Positions 35,668 to 43,409 of a stretch of DNA of 64,000 nucleotides are shown here, piece after piece. This DNA comes from Planctomycetota bacterium (GTDB lineage: Bacteria > Planctomycetota > Phycisphaerae > UBA1845). The position numbers were made by a program, and so were the translations under genes. The notes beneath the pieces were generated by a model. It made no database searches. It was given only the letters and a program-made list of their open reading frames with translations, and had not been told where the DNA came from. The stretch lies in the NCBI GenBank assembly GCA_029558835.1, contig JAKQDH010000147.1, positions 62,001 through 126,000 of the forward strand, written 5' to 3'. Numbering within the stretch: position 1 is the stretch's first letter; each line of letters starts with the position of its first letter.

Positions 35668-35844
35668 CGCCCGTGTCAAGCGGATTCCAGAGGCCTGGGG
35701 AGCCCCGCCTCGTCTTGGGCATCGGGTGTGCCCCTTCTTCCCTCAGGGGAGGGGGCAGGCTGAGGCGGAATGTGCGCCGGTTCGGTCGGCACGTGACGTG
35801 TCAGCGCCCGAGCGGAGGTTGCGTCAAACCGGCACGCCCGCTGC

Positions 35845-35917
35845 TTCATTCACTATTCGCTCTTCGACATTCGCCATTTTGCGCTGCAATCGCCAATCCT
35901 CAATCTCCAATCGACAA
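35845..35917. repeat. AT-rich ATTCGC-type repeat, copy 1
   Basis: TTCACTATTCGCTCTTCGAC followed by ATTCGCCATTTTGCGC and CAATCGCCAATCC. It lies directly at the 3' end of the minus-strand Zn-ribbon gene ending at 35918. It nearly matches 36488-36514, which is at the 3' end of the paralogous gene. Confidence 0.65.
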
Positions 35918-36409
35918 TCACGAGAGTTTCCACGCGCAGCCGCACTCGGGACAGACGGTGGCCCCGTCCGTAGGGTCGACAGGCAGGCCGCGGATGTCGT
36001 AGCCGCAGTGCGGGCAGCGCAGGTGCCGGAGCATCACTCTGCCGATGCGCTCATGGCGGACTTTGCGCAAGGCAATCCAGGCGCCAAGCACGGCGACCCA
36101 GACGCCCGTATAGGGGACCATGCTCGTCACGGCCCGGCCGAGGCCGATGTCTCCGCTGACCAGCCGCATGATGCACACGGCCACGCCGATGCCGAGGCAC
36201 AGCAACCCGGCGAGCCCCAGCCAGAGGGCGGTTCGGCTCGCCCGCGTCAGGCCGATGCCGATCTCCTGGGCCATCTCGTGGAGCAGCGGAGGCGGGATGA
36301 TCCCCGGTCGGCGAGACACGTGCATCATGACCGGGTCAAGCTGAGGCACGGAACGCCCACGGGCATCTTGGATGCATACCCCCTGCGAGCGTCGTGTGTC
36401 GTCAGTCAT
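35918..36409 (-). CDS. Membrane protein with C-terminal zinc ribbon (paralogue 1)
   Basis: A 163-residue protein starting at the ATG at 36409. A charged N-terminus (IQDARGRSVPQLDPVMMHVS) precedes two membrane helices (ALWLGLAGLLCLGIGVAVCI and TSMVPYTGVWVAVLGAWIAL). A short basic stretch leads to the ribbon CPHCGYDIRGLPVDPTDGAT and CPECGCAW. The same ribbon occurs in the next gene (36515-37027) and, in looser form, in 37020-37583. It is widespread in planctomycetes in proteins of unknown function. It has a single repeat copy immediately past its stop codon. The start codon was chosen for the ARG-R-xxPQLD context shared with its paralogue; no strong Shine-Dalgarno is visible. Confidence 0.75.
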   Translation of the reverse strand: MTDDTRRSQGVCIQDARGRSVPQLDPVMMHVSRRPGIIPPPLLHEMAQEIGIGLTRASRTALWLGLAGLLCLGIGVAVCIMRLVSGDIGLGRAVTSMVPYTGVWVAVLGAWIALRKVRHERIGRVMLRHLRCPHCGYDIRGLPVDPTDGATVCPECGCAWKLS

Positions 36410-36487
36410 GGTCGTTTCTCGGCATCCCCCACCGCCCGGGACGGTCCCGCGCGGCTCGAGCGGACGACGTCCCGGTAGAGTCCTCTT

Positions 36488-36514
36488 CATTCGCTATTCG
36501 CTCTTCGACATTCG
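36488..36514. repeat. AT-rich ATTCGC-type repeat, copy 2
   Basis: CATTCGCTATTCGCTCTTCG at 36488 and the following ACATTCG match copy 1 at 35845. The similarity then runs on into the coding 3' ends of the two paralogous genes, which indicates a segmental tandem duplication that includes the downstream repeat. Confidence 0.6.
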
Positions 36515-37027
36515 CTATTCCCGGCAATCGCCAATCGACAATCCCATGGGTTTCCACGCGCAGCCGCACTCGGGGCAGACGGTTGCCCCGTCGGTGGGAT
36601 CGGTGGGCAGGCCGCGGATGTCGTAGCCGCAGTGCGGGCAACGCAGGTGTTTGAGCAGGGCGGCCGCCACGTTGTGAAAGCGTGCCCGCTTGCTGACGTA
36701 CCAGACGATCCACGGCACGCAGGACGCGAAGATCAAGCTGGAGGACTTGGCCAGCGTGGCATCGCGGATGTCACCGCTGATGAGCCCGTGGGTGAATAGA
36801 CCGACGATGAGCAGGGCACCGACGATGCCGACGACAAACGCGGCCCGTTCTCTGCCGGCAATCCGCACGCCGTCCGCGTGAGCAACGGTGCGCAGCACAT
36901 CGGCCGCAATGATGTCGTGGCGGCGCGTGAGCCACAGGGCGATCGGGTCAAGCTGCGTGACCCGCCGGCCGCGGGCGTCGCGGATGCGGCCGGCCCGTCG
37001 AGATGCCGAGGTCTCTTGCTCAGGCAT
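36515..37027 (-). CDS. Membrane protein with C-terminal zinc ribbon (paralogue 2)
   Basis: A 170-residue protein starting at the ATG at 37027, which overlaps the last codons of the preceding gene (ATGCCTGA). Translation is therefore probably coupled. The N-terminal region (RIRDARGRRVTQLDPIALWL) is similar to that of paralogue 1. Two helices follow (FVVGIVGALLIVGLFTHGLI and SLIFASCVPWIVWYVS), then HLRCPHCGYDIRGLPTDPTD and TVCPECGCAWKP. The three genes 37020-37583, 36515-37027 and 35918-36409 run in the same direction and likely form an operon. The zinc ribbon suggests binding of nucleic acid, protein or metal, but the role is unknown. Confidence 0.75.
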   Translation of the reverse strand: MPEQETSASRRAGRIRDARGRRVTQLDPIALWLTRRHDIIAADVLRTVAHADGVRIAGRERAAFVVGIVGALLIVGLFTHGLISGDIRDATLAKSSSLIFASCVPWIVWYVSKRARFHNVAAALLKHLRCPHCGYDIRGLPTDPTDGATVCPECGCAWKPMGLSIGDCRE

Positions 37028-37583
37028 TGACGTTGTCTCCCGTTGCCTGCGCGCCGGTGGCCCGCCCGCTGCCCGAGCCCGCTTCGCCCGCGTGGGCGTC
37101 ACCCGCGCCAGCAACCGGCGTGCTCTCCGTCGGGCCTGCGGTCCCGCACTCCGGGCACACGCCGCTGACGTTGCCGGTGAGGTTGTAGCCGCAACCTTTG
37201 CAGTGTCGAGGGGCCACCCGAGACGGTCGGACAAGGCCTCGGGCAGCCAGGAAGGCAAAGGCAACCAAGACCAGCAGCTCAAAGCAGGCCAGGTGGCCCC
37301 CAGCGAGGATTCGCGACGCCGGCAAACCCAGGGCCACGGCACTGAAAAGCCACCGCCATTGCATGTTCGAGCGTACGGCGAAGACCGACGCGGCGACGAA
37401 GAGCGTGCCCCACGCAACATCCGTGAGAATCTCCCAGGTGGTATGCGAATGGGCGAGGTGCCCGCACATGCAGCAGTGCGTAAACGTACAGAGCACGTAG
37501 GGCGGCATGGCGAGCAGCGCGAGGACGGACGAGACGGTGCGTCTGGTGTCGGCTTGTCTGTCTTCAAGGGGCATGCCGTTCAT
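37020..37583 (-). CDS. Membrane protein with zinc ribbon
   Basis: A 187-residue protein. The ATG at 37583 was chosen because AGAGGA lies just upstream; alternatives at 37598 and 37574 are possible. The N-terminal half has several hydrophobic helices (VLALLAMPPYVLCTFTHCCM and others) and a Cys/His-rich loop (CTFTHCCMCGHLAHSH). The C-terminal half has APRHCKGCGYNLTGNVSGVC then PECG, and a Gly/Ala-rich tail. It overlaps the next gene by eight bases (ATGCCTGA), so coupled translation is likely. The His/Cys cluster close to the membrane might bind a metal. No named family; inferred membrane protein. Confidence 0.7.
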   Translation of the reverse strand: MNGMPLEDRQADTRRTVSSVLALLAMPPYVLCTFTHCCMCGHLAHSHTTWEILTDVAWGTLFVAASVFAVRSNMQWRWLFSAVALGLPASRILAGGHLACFELLVLVAFAFLAARGLVRPSRVAPRHCKGCGYNLTGNVSGVCPECGTAGPTESTPVAGAGDAHAGEAGSGSGRATGAQATGDNVNA

Positions 37584-37932
37584 CCTGTCCTCTCGCATTC
37601 CGATCAGACACCGCGGAGTTGCGCCCGCCATGATACCGGCGTTCCCCAGCTTGTACCCGCCCCTGAGAGCACCGGTTGCGGTTCCGTTGACGGTCTGAGC
37701 GCCGGGCGCAAGCCCGGTAACCCGGTGGGCAATGACGATCACACGTGGTGTCTAAGCCGGTCGTGTCCGCGGGCTGACGCCCGCGGCTGTGATCGTACCT
37801 GCCGCTCGGACGGTAACGAGCGGGGGAGTGTGATGGTGGGAATTCAGAAGGCCGAATTCTGAATGCGGAAACGGCTTAGCGGGTCCGCTGCTCTCTGCAT
37901 TCTGCCTTCTTCATCCTTCATTCAACCGACAA
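37584..37932. other. 349-bp stretch between the Zn-ribbon operon and the DUF4097-like gene
   Basis: No gene is supported. At 37891-37925 an AT-rich tract (TCTGCATTCTGCCTTCTTCA and ATTCAACCGACAATC) resembles the ATTCGC-type repeats at 35845 and 36488, and again lies at a minus-strand gene's 3' end. Confidence 0.45.
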
Positions 37933-38799
37933 TCAGGGCAGCGCCGCAAACGTGATGGTTCCCAGTTCCGTGCCGGCCGTGACCTCCCCGCCGCCGCCGT
38001 TAAGCGTCGCCTGCACGCGGTCCCTGCGAATCCGCAAGTTGGTGATCGTGAAGTCCGCCAGGTCCACCACGAGGCTGGCCGCCCCGGAGGACAGGTCGAG
38101 GTCCGCGGCGAAGTCGGCCGGGAGGCGTAAGAAGATGTCACCGGCGCGCCCGACGCGGGCGAGCACGTATCCGCCGGCCGGCGGCTCGGCGTCGATCTGG
38201 AGGTTGCCGGAGTCGACGACCTCCGCGTCGACGCTGGCACCGGCCGAATCGATGGCGATATCACCGTCGGTCACGCTCACCACGGCGTCGCCCGTCTGCC
38301 CGGTCAGCGTGAGGTTGCCGCGGTACACGTTGATGATGGTCAGGGTGTCGCCGCCGGTGAGCCTCACCGCGCCGTCGGCGTTGCCCACCGTCAGGGCGAT
38401 CCGCGGGGGCAACACGACCTCGACGTCGGCCTCATAGCTCAGCATGCCGCCCGCGGGAATCCGGAACGCCAGAAACGCCTGCGCGGGAAACGACTCCGCC
38501 ACGACGAGCGTGATCTGAAGATCCGCCAAGCCCTGCTCCGCCCGAGCCTGCGACTCGGCGCGGACCTTCGCGGTGCCGTCGGCCGAGATGTCCGTGGCGT
38601 CCGGATCCACGGTGACCGTGATGCTGCCGCGCCGCCAGTCGATCACCAGCGAGCCCACGTCCGCGGCCGGAACGGTCAGGGCGAAGTCCTTCTGTGCCTC
38701 GGGAAACACGGGGCCGATGGTGATCTCGCACCCGCCGGCCGCCAGCAGCATCGACAACGCCAGCGCCGCCCACGGGGCGCTCATCCACGTGCGTGACAT
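37933..38799 (-). CDS. DUF4097-like secreted lipoprotein (beta-helix adhesin-type)
   Basis: A 288-residue protein starting at the ATG at 38799, eight bases after AGGAG. The signal is a lipoprotein type (LALSMLLAAGGC). The mature protein has repeated short beta strands, typical of the DUF4097 fold: DVGSLVIDWRRGSITVTV, VRLTGGDTLTIINVYRGNL, DAVVSVTDGDIAIDSAGASV and GEVTAGTELGTITFAALP at the end. DUF4097 proteins are thought to be surface beta-helical proteins and occur next to envelope stress regulators in Gram-positives. Here it is free-standing. Function unknown; export and fold class are well supported. Confidence 0.8.
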   Translation of the reverse strand: MSRTWMSAPWAALALSMLLAAGGCEITIGPVFPEAQKDFALTVPAADVGSLVIDWRRGSITVTVDPDATDISADGTAKVRAESQARAEQGLADLQITLVVAESFPAQAFLAFRIPAGGMLSYEADVEVVLPPRIALTVGNADGAVRLTGGDTLTIINVYRGNLTLTGQTGDAVVSVTDGDIAIDSAGASVDAEVVDSGNLQIDAEPPAGGYVLARVGRAGDIFLRLPADFAADLDLSSGAASLVVDLADFTITNLRIRRDRVQATLNGGGGEVTAGTELGTITFAALP

Positions 38800-38954
38800 C
38801 GGTAGTCTCCTGCGCGACAGAGGCGGGCGCCGCGACTCCAGCCCGGGCGCATGCCGCGCTCGCGCGGGTATTGTTGGGCGGCCGGAGTGTCCCGGCAAGC
38901 GGTCAGCGGTCCGAAAGGAAGACCGGACAGGTTGGGTGGGTCGCCCGAAAACGA

Positions 38955-39098
38955 ACCTGTCCCGCTTTCCGTTTCGGGGTGGCATGGCCAAGCGCAGCGC
39001 CGCCATGCTTTCTTCCGGGCGAGCACGTGGCTGCTGCCGCGGCATGCCGGCGCCTTTGGCTTGGGCATGGCACCCTCTCAGTCTCCCATGCGCGTGGT
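38955..39098. repeat. Family A palindromic repeat, copy 6 (best preserved)
   Basis: Within the 304-bp gap at 38800-39103. GGGTGGCATGGCCAAGCGCA starts near 38977. The arms GCAGCGCCGCCATGC and GCATGCCGGCGCC then TTTGGCTTGGGCATGGCACC face each other, and TCTCCCATGCGCGTGG closes the element. It lies just downstream of the minus-strand ggt stop codon. Confidence 0.8.
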
Positions 39099-39103
39099 TC
39101 TGT

Positions 39104-40858
39104 TCAGTAGCCGGCCGGCCGGCCGCCCTTGCGCGGATCCGAAGCGCCGATCCAGGTGCCGTCACGGCGGAGGATGAACTGGACGATGCCGGTGCGGCGC
39201 TTGTCGGCCAGGTGGTGGCCACGCTGCTGCAAGGCGGCCGCCAGTGACGCCGGCGGGTCATGGTCGAAGCACACCTCATCCGGGCTCCACTGCTGATGTG
39301 GGCGACAGCTTGTCATCGCCTCCTCGGGACTCCGCCCGTAGTCGAGCAGGCAGAGCATGACGTGGAAGACCGACGTAATGATACGCGGTCCGCCGGAGGC
39401 GCCCACCAGCAGCACGGGTTCATTGTCCTTCAGCACAATGGTCGGGCTCATGCTGGAAAGTGGTCGCTTGCCCGGGGCGACGGCGTTGGCCTCGCCCTGG
39501 ATGAGGCCGAAGGCGTTGGGCGCACCGGCGACGGCCGTGAAGTCGTCCATCTCATTATTGAGAATCAACCCGTACTCCTCGACGGCCAGCAGTGAGCCGA
39601 ACTCGGTATTGATCGTCTCCGTGGCAACGACCACGTTGCCGGCCTTGTCGACCACGCAGAAGTGGCTGGTGCCGCCGTCGTCGCCGACCGGCGGGGCAAG
39701 CAGCTCGGCGGCGTCGGCGGTGCCGTAGTCGTCCGGCGGTTTCGTCCGGTTCACGTCGATCCGGGCCGCCAGGCGGCGGGCATACGCGGCCGACGTAAGA
39801 CGCTCGACCGGCACCCGGCCGAAGTCGGGATCGCCGAGCCAGCGGGCCCGATCGGCGAACGCATGCTTGAGCGCCTCGATCTGAACGTGCGTGGTCAGGG
39901 CGGGGTCCGTCGTGGCCAGACGCGGGAGATCGAACGTCTCCAGAATCTTCAGTCCTTCAATGATCGCGGTTCCGCCGGACGACGGCGGCGGCACGGTCAG
40001 CACCGTGTAGTCCCGATACCGGCAGCGCAGCGGCTCACGCCGGCGCACTTCGTAGCGTTCGAGGTCGTCACGGGTGAGTATCCCCCCGGCCGCCCGCACG
40101 GTCGCCTCGATCTGGGCGGCCACCGGGCCGTGGTGGAGGCAGCCCGCCCCATCCTGCGCGATCAGGCGCAGCAGCTTCGCCAGCGCGGGCCGCCGCAGCA
40201 TGTCGCCCTGGCGCGGCAGCGTGCCCGACCCGAGAAATGTGCGCCACACGTACGCGCAGGATTGCTGCAAGCCCGGATGCTTCTGATACGTCTTCAACGC
40301 GTCGGCGGCGTTGTCGAGGTAATGGGCGTCGAGGGCGAACCCGTCCTCGGCGAGCGTGATGGCCGGCGCCAGCAATTCGGGCAGTGGCTTGCTGCCGAAC
40401 ACCCGCAGCGCATACTCCCACCCCGCGAGCGTGCCGGGGACCGCCACGGCCAGCGGGCCGTATCGACTCGGGGGAGGGACCTCGCCGCCCTCGGCTCCCG
40501 CGGGCCGGCTGAACATGTCCGGCGTGGCCGCCGCCGGGGCCACCTCGCGGTAGTCCAGCATGCACACGCGGCCGTCCGCCCAGCGCACCAGCATGAACCC
40601 GCCGCCGCCGAGCCCGGTGCTTTCCGGGCGGGTAACGCCGAGCGCGAAGGAGACCGCGGCCGCCGCATCAACGGCGTTGCCACCGGCCTGGAGGATACGC
40701 AACCCCGCCTGCGACGCCGGCGCGGAGTCGCTGGCCACCATCGCCTGCGTGCCAACGGCCAGCCAGTCGGGGGAAGTGGCGTCTCCCGGTTGGGCGCCGA
40801 AGGCGACCAGACAAACCGAGACAAACGGGAGTAATACGGGAGTGAGGATCGAACTCAT
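39104..40858 (-). CDS. ggt: Gamma-glutamyltransferase
   Basis: A 584-residue exported enzyme with an N-terminal signal peptide (LTPVLLPFVSVCLVAFGAQ). The Ntn-hydrolase motifs are GTQAMVASDSAPASQAGLRI, STGLGGGGFMLV, and the autoprocessing site DDGGTSHFCVVDKAGN. Thr397 is the expected new N-terminus of the small subunit after self-cleavage. RPLSSMSPTIVLKDNEPVLL and GASGGPRIIT are the substrate-binding loops. It transfers or hydrolyses the gamma-glutamyl group of glutathione and related peptides in the periplasm. ATG at 40858. It stands alone, followed by a family A repeat and a 669-bp gene-free region upstream. Activity is well supported. Confidence 0.95.
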   Translation of the reverse strand: MSSILTPVLLPFVSVCLVAFGAQPGDATSPDWLAVGTQAMVASDSAPASQAGLRILQAGGNAVDAAAAVSFALGVTRPESTGLGGGGFMLVRWADGRVCMLDYREVAPAAATPDMFSRPAGAEGGEVPPPSRYGPLAVAVPGTLAGWEYALRVFGSKPLPELLAPAITLAEDGFALDAHYLDNAADALKTYQKHPGLQQSCAYVWRTFLGSGTLPRQGDMLRRPALAKLLRLIAQDGAGCLHHGPVAAQIEATVRAAGGILTRDDLERYEVRRREPLRCRYRDYTVLTVPPPSSGGTAIIEGLKILETFDLPRLATTDPALTTHVQIEALKHAFADRARWLGDPDFGRVPVERLTSAAYARRLAARIDVNRTKPPDDYGTADAAELLAPPVGDDGGTSHFCVVDKAGNVVVATETINTEFGSLLAVEEYGLILNNEMDDFTAVAGAPNAFGLIQGEANAVAPGKRPLSSMSPTIVLKDNEPVLLVGASGGPRIITSVFHVMLCLLDYGRSPEEAMTSCRPHQQWSPDEVCFDHDPPASLAAALQQRGHHLADKRRTGIVQFILRRDGTWIGASDPRKGGRPAGY

Positions 40859-41527
40859 GGGGCGTGCTCACTTCAACGGTTACGTAGTTGTCGGTGGCTT
40901 CGCGCCTCAGGCTGGCGGCCAGTCGGCAGTGGAGGCCGGGGGCAACCGCGGCGCTGGCGTGGCCTTCCGCAGCCGAGCGGGCGTTCGCCGCGCCCTGCCT
41001 CTATTCCCGCAACCGCACACAAAAGCGGCCTCGCCGGAGGCAGAACCGGCGAGGCCTGATTGCCTTGAGAGAAGGCAATGACACGCATTCAATGATAGGC
41101 ACGCCGCGCGCCAGAGGCTATCGTTTCCGCGAGTTACTCGTGCTTCGCCCGATAGAAAATCCCGCGCGCCCGTCGCCGACGCGACCCCTCCGCGGGCGCG
41201 GGCCCGGTAACTCGGCGTACCTCTCTTGCACATGTTGTTCCGAGACTCACCGCGCGCTTCCGACTGCTCCTCCCGTGTTGCGACATCGTAGCGCGGCCGC
41301 TACGTGCCGTCAGGGTCACGTCGTGGCACGGCACGAGACGCATCATCGAGCGGAGATTGCACCCACCGCCACCCCACCGACAACCGCCGCCTCCTGCCCT
41401 ATGGTCGGTACCCCCGGGGCCCCAGCCTCCTGGCCCTCCAGGTTGCCCACGCCCCCACCGCGCCACCTTGCCAGTTTCGTGGCCGCGGGTCGCGTCACCT
41501 AGCCGCCGGATGGCGGCCGCACCCCCG
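40859..41527. other. 669-bp gene-free region with tandem hairpins
   Basis: No supported gene. Two adjacent perfect hairpins at 41027-41056 and 41059-41079 look like terminators on the minus strand, far (about 450 bases) past the parA-like stop codon. A further stem, CTATCG (41118-41123) with CGATAG (41150-41155), encloses CGAG-tta-CTCG. A non-coding RNA transcribed on the minus strand from the 41100-41500 interval is possible. Confidence 0.45.
41027..41079 (-). terminator. Tandem hairpin terminator
   Basis: GGCCTCGCCGG facing CCGGCGAGGCC (11 bp, 41027-41056) is followed on the minus strand by GCTTTTGTG. ATTGCCTT facing AAGGCAAT (41059-41079) lies just upstream on that strand. Confidence 0.65.
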
Positions 41528-42814
41528 TCAACCTACCTCGACCACCGAGTTCAGTTCCCCGTACTCGTTCTGCTCGGCATTGGGGTTACGGGCATCGTGC
41601 GCCCAACGACCGTCGATTACCAGCCGATAGCGGTAGCGGCCCGTCCCCAGCCGCAACTGGACCTCAAAGTCCCCGTTCTCCAGGCGCTGCATGGGGGTCG
41701 TGTGCGGCATCCAGTCATTGAAGTCGCCGGCCAGGTGTACCTCGCCGGCCGTCGGCTCGTGCGCGCGGAAGAACGTCACCTCTCCAACCTGCCGGACGCC
41801 GTAAATGACCTGCAGCTTCTGCTCGATGGACTCGTGCGAAGGCTCTGCGGGCGGGGTTGCGGCAGGCTGGGACTCGATCGCGTCCAGTGTGACCGCCGGC
41901 CCGGCGTCGGACGTGCCTTCCGTTGCCGCCACGGCCGGCTGGACCTGGCGTCTCCCGATCAACGTCGTAGTGGTGGCCAGCAGACGCTCGGCGTCGGCGG
42001 CCAGCCGCTCCACGTGCCGCAGCATCTCCGCGCTGGGTACCGCCTGCGGCTGGGCCGCGAGGATTTCACGGGCCAACTTCTGGAAGTCCCGCCCGCCCAT
42101 GCTGCCGGGGGCGAACTCGGTAATGGGCTGGCCGTAGCTTGCCCCTTCCTTCAGCTTGGTGTTGAAGTTGACCACCGTCTGGTAGACCGCGGCCCCGAAC
42201 CGGTTGCGCAGCTCGGCCAGAATCTCGCGGGCAAGCTTGGTCCGGACGTCGTACTGGTTGGGCAGGATCCGCACCGCCGGCTGCCGCCCCTTCTGATGCA
42301 CGAACTGGTCGATCGTCTCGAGCTGCCGGGTCAGCCCGTGCAGCGAGAAGTACCCCGTGTCCACCGGGATCACGACCTCATCGGCCGCGTACAACGCGTT
42401 CCGCATCAGCAGCCCCAGATGCGGCGGACAGTCCACCACGCAGTAGTCGTAGCGGTCGGCGTTGGCCGCCAGCAAGTCGGACAACAGCGTGTCGGCGTCG
42501 TTGCGCGTGCCCAGCCGGGGTTCCAGGGTCGCCAGGTCCGCCCGCGCGGGCGCCAGGTCCAGGTTCGGCGTGATCTGCCACGTGATGCGGGAGAGCTCCA
42601 GCGGCTCTCCGTCCACCCGGCGGAGCAGGCACTCCAGGATCGACAGGTCGATCTGCTCATCGGGCACCGCCAGACCCAAGGCGCAATGCCCCTGGGGATC
42701 GACGTCCATCAGCAGCACGCGTTGCCCCTCGCGCGCCAGCGACGCCGCCAGGTTGATCGCCACCGTGGTCTTGCCGCACCCGCCCTTCTGGTTCGCAATG
42801 GTTATGGTACGCAC
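41528..42814 (-). CDS. ParA-family ATPase fused to an AMPK/CBM48-like glycogen-binding domain
   Basis: A 428-residue protein. Residues 1-255 are a ParA/Soj/MinD ATPase with the deviant Walker A KGGCGKTT (residues 10-17), LLMDVDPQGHCALGL (Walker A') and YCVVDCPPHLGLLMRNAL (Walker B). VDTGYFSLHGLTRQLETID and NFNTKLKEGASYGQPI are typical of ParA proteins that position cargo. After a ~80-residue linker comes a domain at about 345-427: VTFFRAHEPTAGEVHLAGDF, NDWMPHTTPM, and RYRYRLVIDGRWAHDARNP. This is the N-terminal CBM48/AMPK-beta type found on glycogen branching enzymes and AMPK. The inferred role is to attach or position glycogen-related or other glucan-containing structures in the cell, driven by ATP. 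ATG at 42814. No ParB is present. Function unproven. Confidence 0.85.
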   Translation of the reverse strand: MRTITIANQKGGCGKTTVAINLAASLAREGQRVLLMDVDPQGHCALGLAVPDEQIDLSILECLLRRVDGEPLELSRITWQITPNLDLAPARADLATLEPRLGTRNDADTLLSDLLAANADRYDYCVVDCPPHLGLLMRNALYAADEVVIPVDTGYFSLHGLTRQLETIDQFVHQKGRQPAVRILPNQYDVRTKLAREILAELRNRFGAAVYQTVVNFNTKLKEGASYGQPITEFAPGSMGGRDFQKLAREILAAQPQAVPSAEMLRHVERLAADAERLLATTTTLIGRRQVQPAVAATEGTSDAGPAVTLDAIESQPAATPPAEPSHESIEQKLQVIYGVRQVGEVTFFRAHEPTAGEVHLAGDFNDWMPHTTPMQRLENGDFEVQLRLGTGRYRYRLVIDGRWAHDARNPNAEQNEYGELNSVVEVG

Positions 42815-43409
42815 CGGTCAAACCCTCAATGCAGGTTGAGGGAGGCGTGTTCGAATACCTGCACTGGCAGACCGCCTCCTGCTGCCCGCCAGCCGGTGTT
42901 GGCCAATGGACGTGCCGGTTCCGCGTCCGCGCCGCCGTAGTGCCTCCGGCACCTGTCCTCGGCGCGAGCGCGGCGAAGCCGGTTTCGGACCTAAGTCCAA
43001 CCCTGTCCATCGGTTAGCAGCGTTAGGAAACTTGAACTTATTATTGGACCTTCGCTCGCCAGTATTGGCGTGCCCGTTCGGGGCCGACGGGGGCCTCCGC
43101 CCCACCTGAATGAGCCGGAAGTCTTCCCAATTGCGCGCCGGCGCCCCTGATACTGAGAAAACATGCTGGTTGGACTGCAACGGCGCATTTTGCCGCTCCA
43201 GCCTGCAGCCGCCGTCGCCTGTTTGCACAACCACGCTCCCCGTTCCCAGTCAGGACTACCGCCCGCCATGCATGGGCAAGCCCACCAGGCTTCGGCGCTC
43301 CGGGGCTTGACCCGGCCGAAACGGTGGGATACGGTCCGCGCGCGGATTGCCACCCGTGCGGATCGGCTTCGTCAGCGGTCGCCGGGCGGACCGAAGCCCC
43401 TGCGGTGCT
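42815..43409. other. 595-bp divergent region between the parA-like and membrane-protein genes
   Basis: No gene is supported. The stretch GAACTTATTATTGG around 43032-43046 is less GC-rich than its surroundings and may hold the minus-strand promoter of the parA-like gene. No repeat copy was found. Confidence 0.4.
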
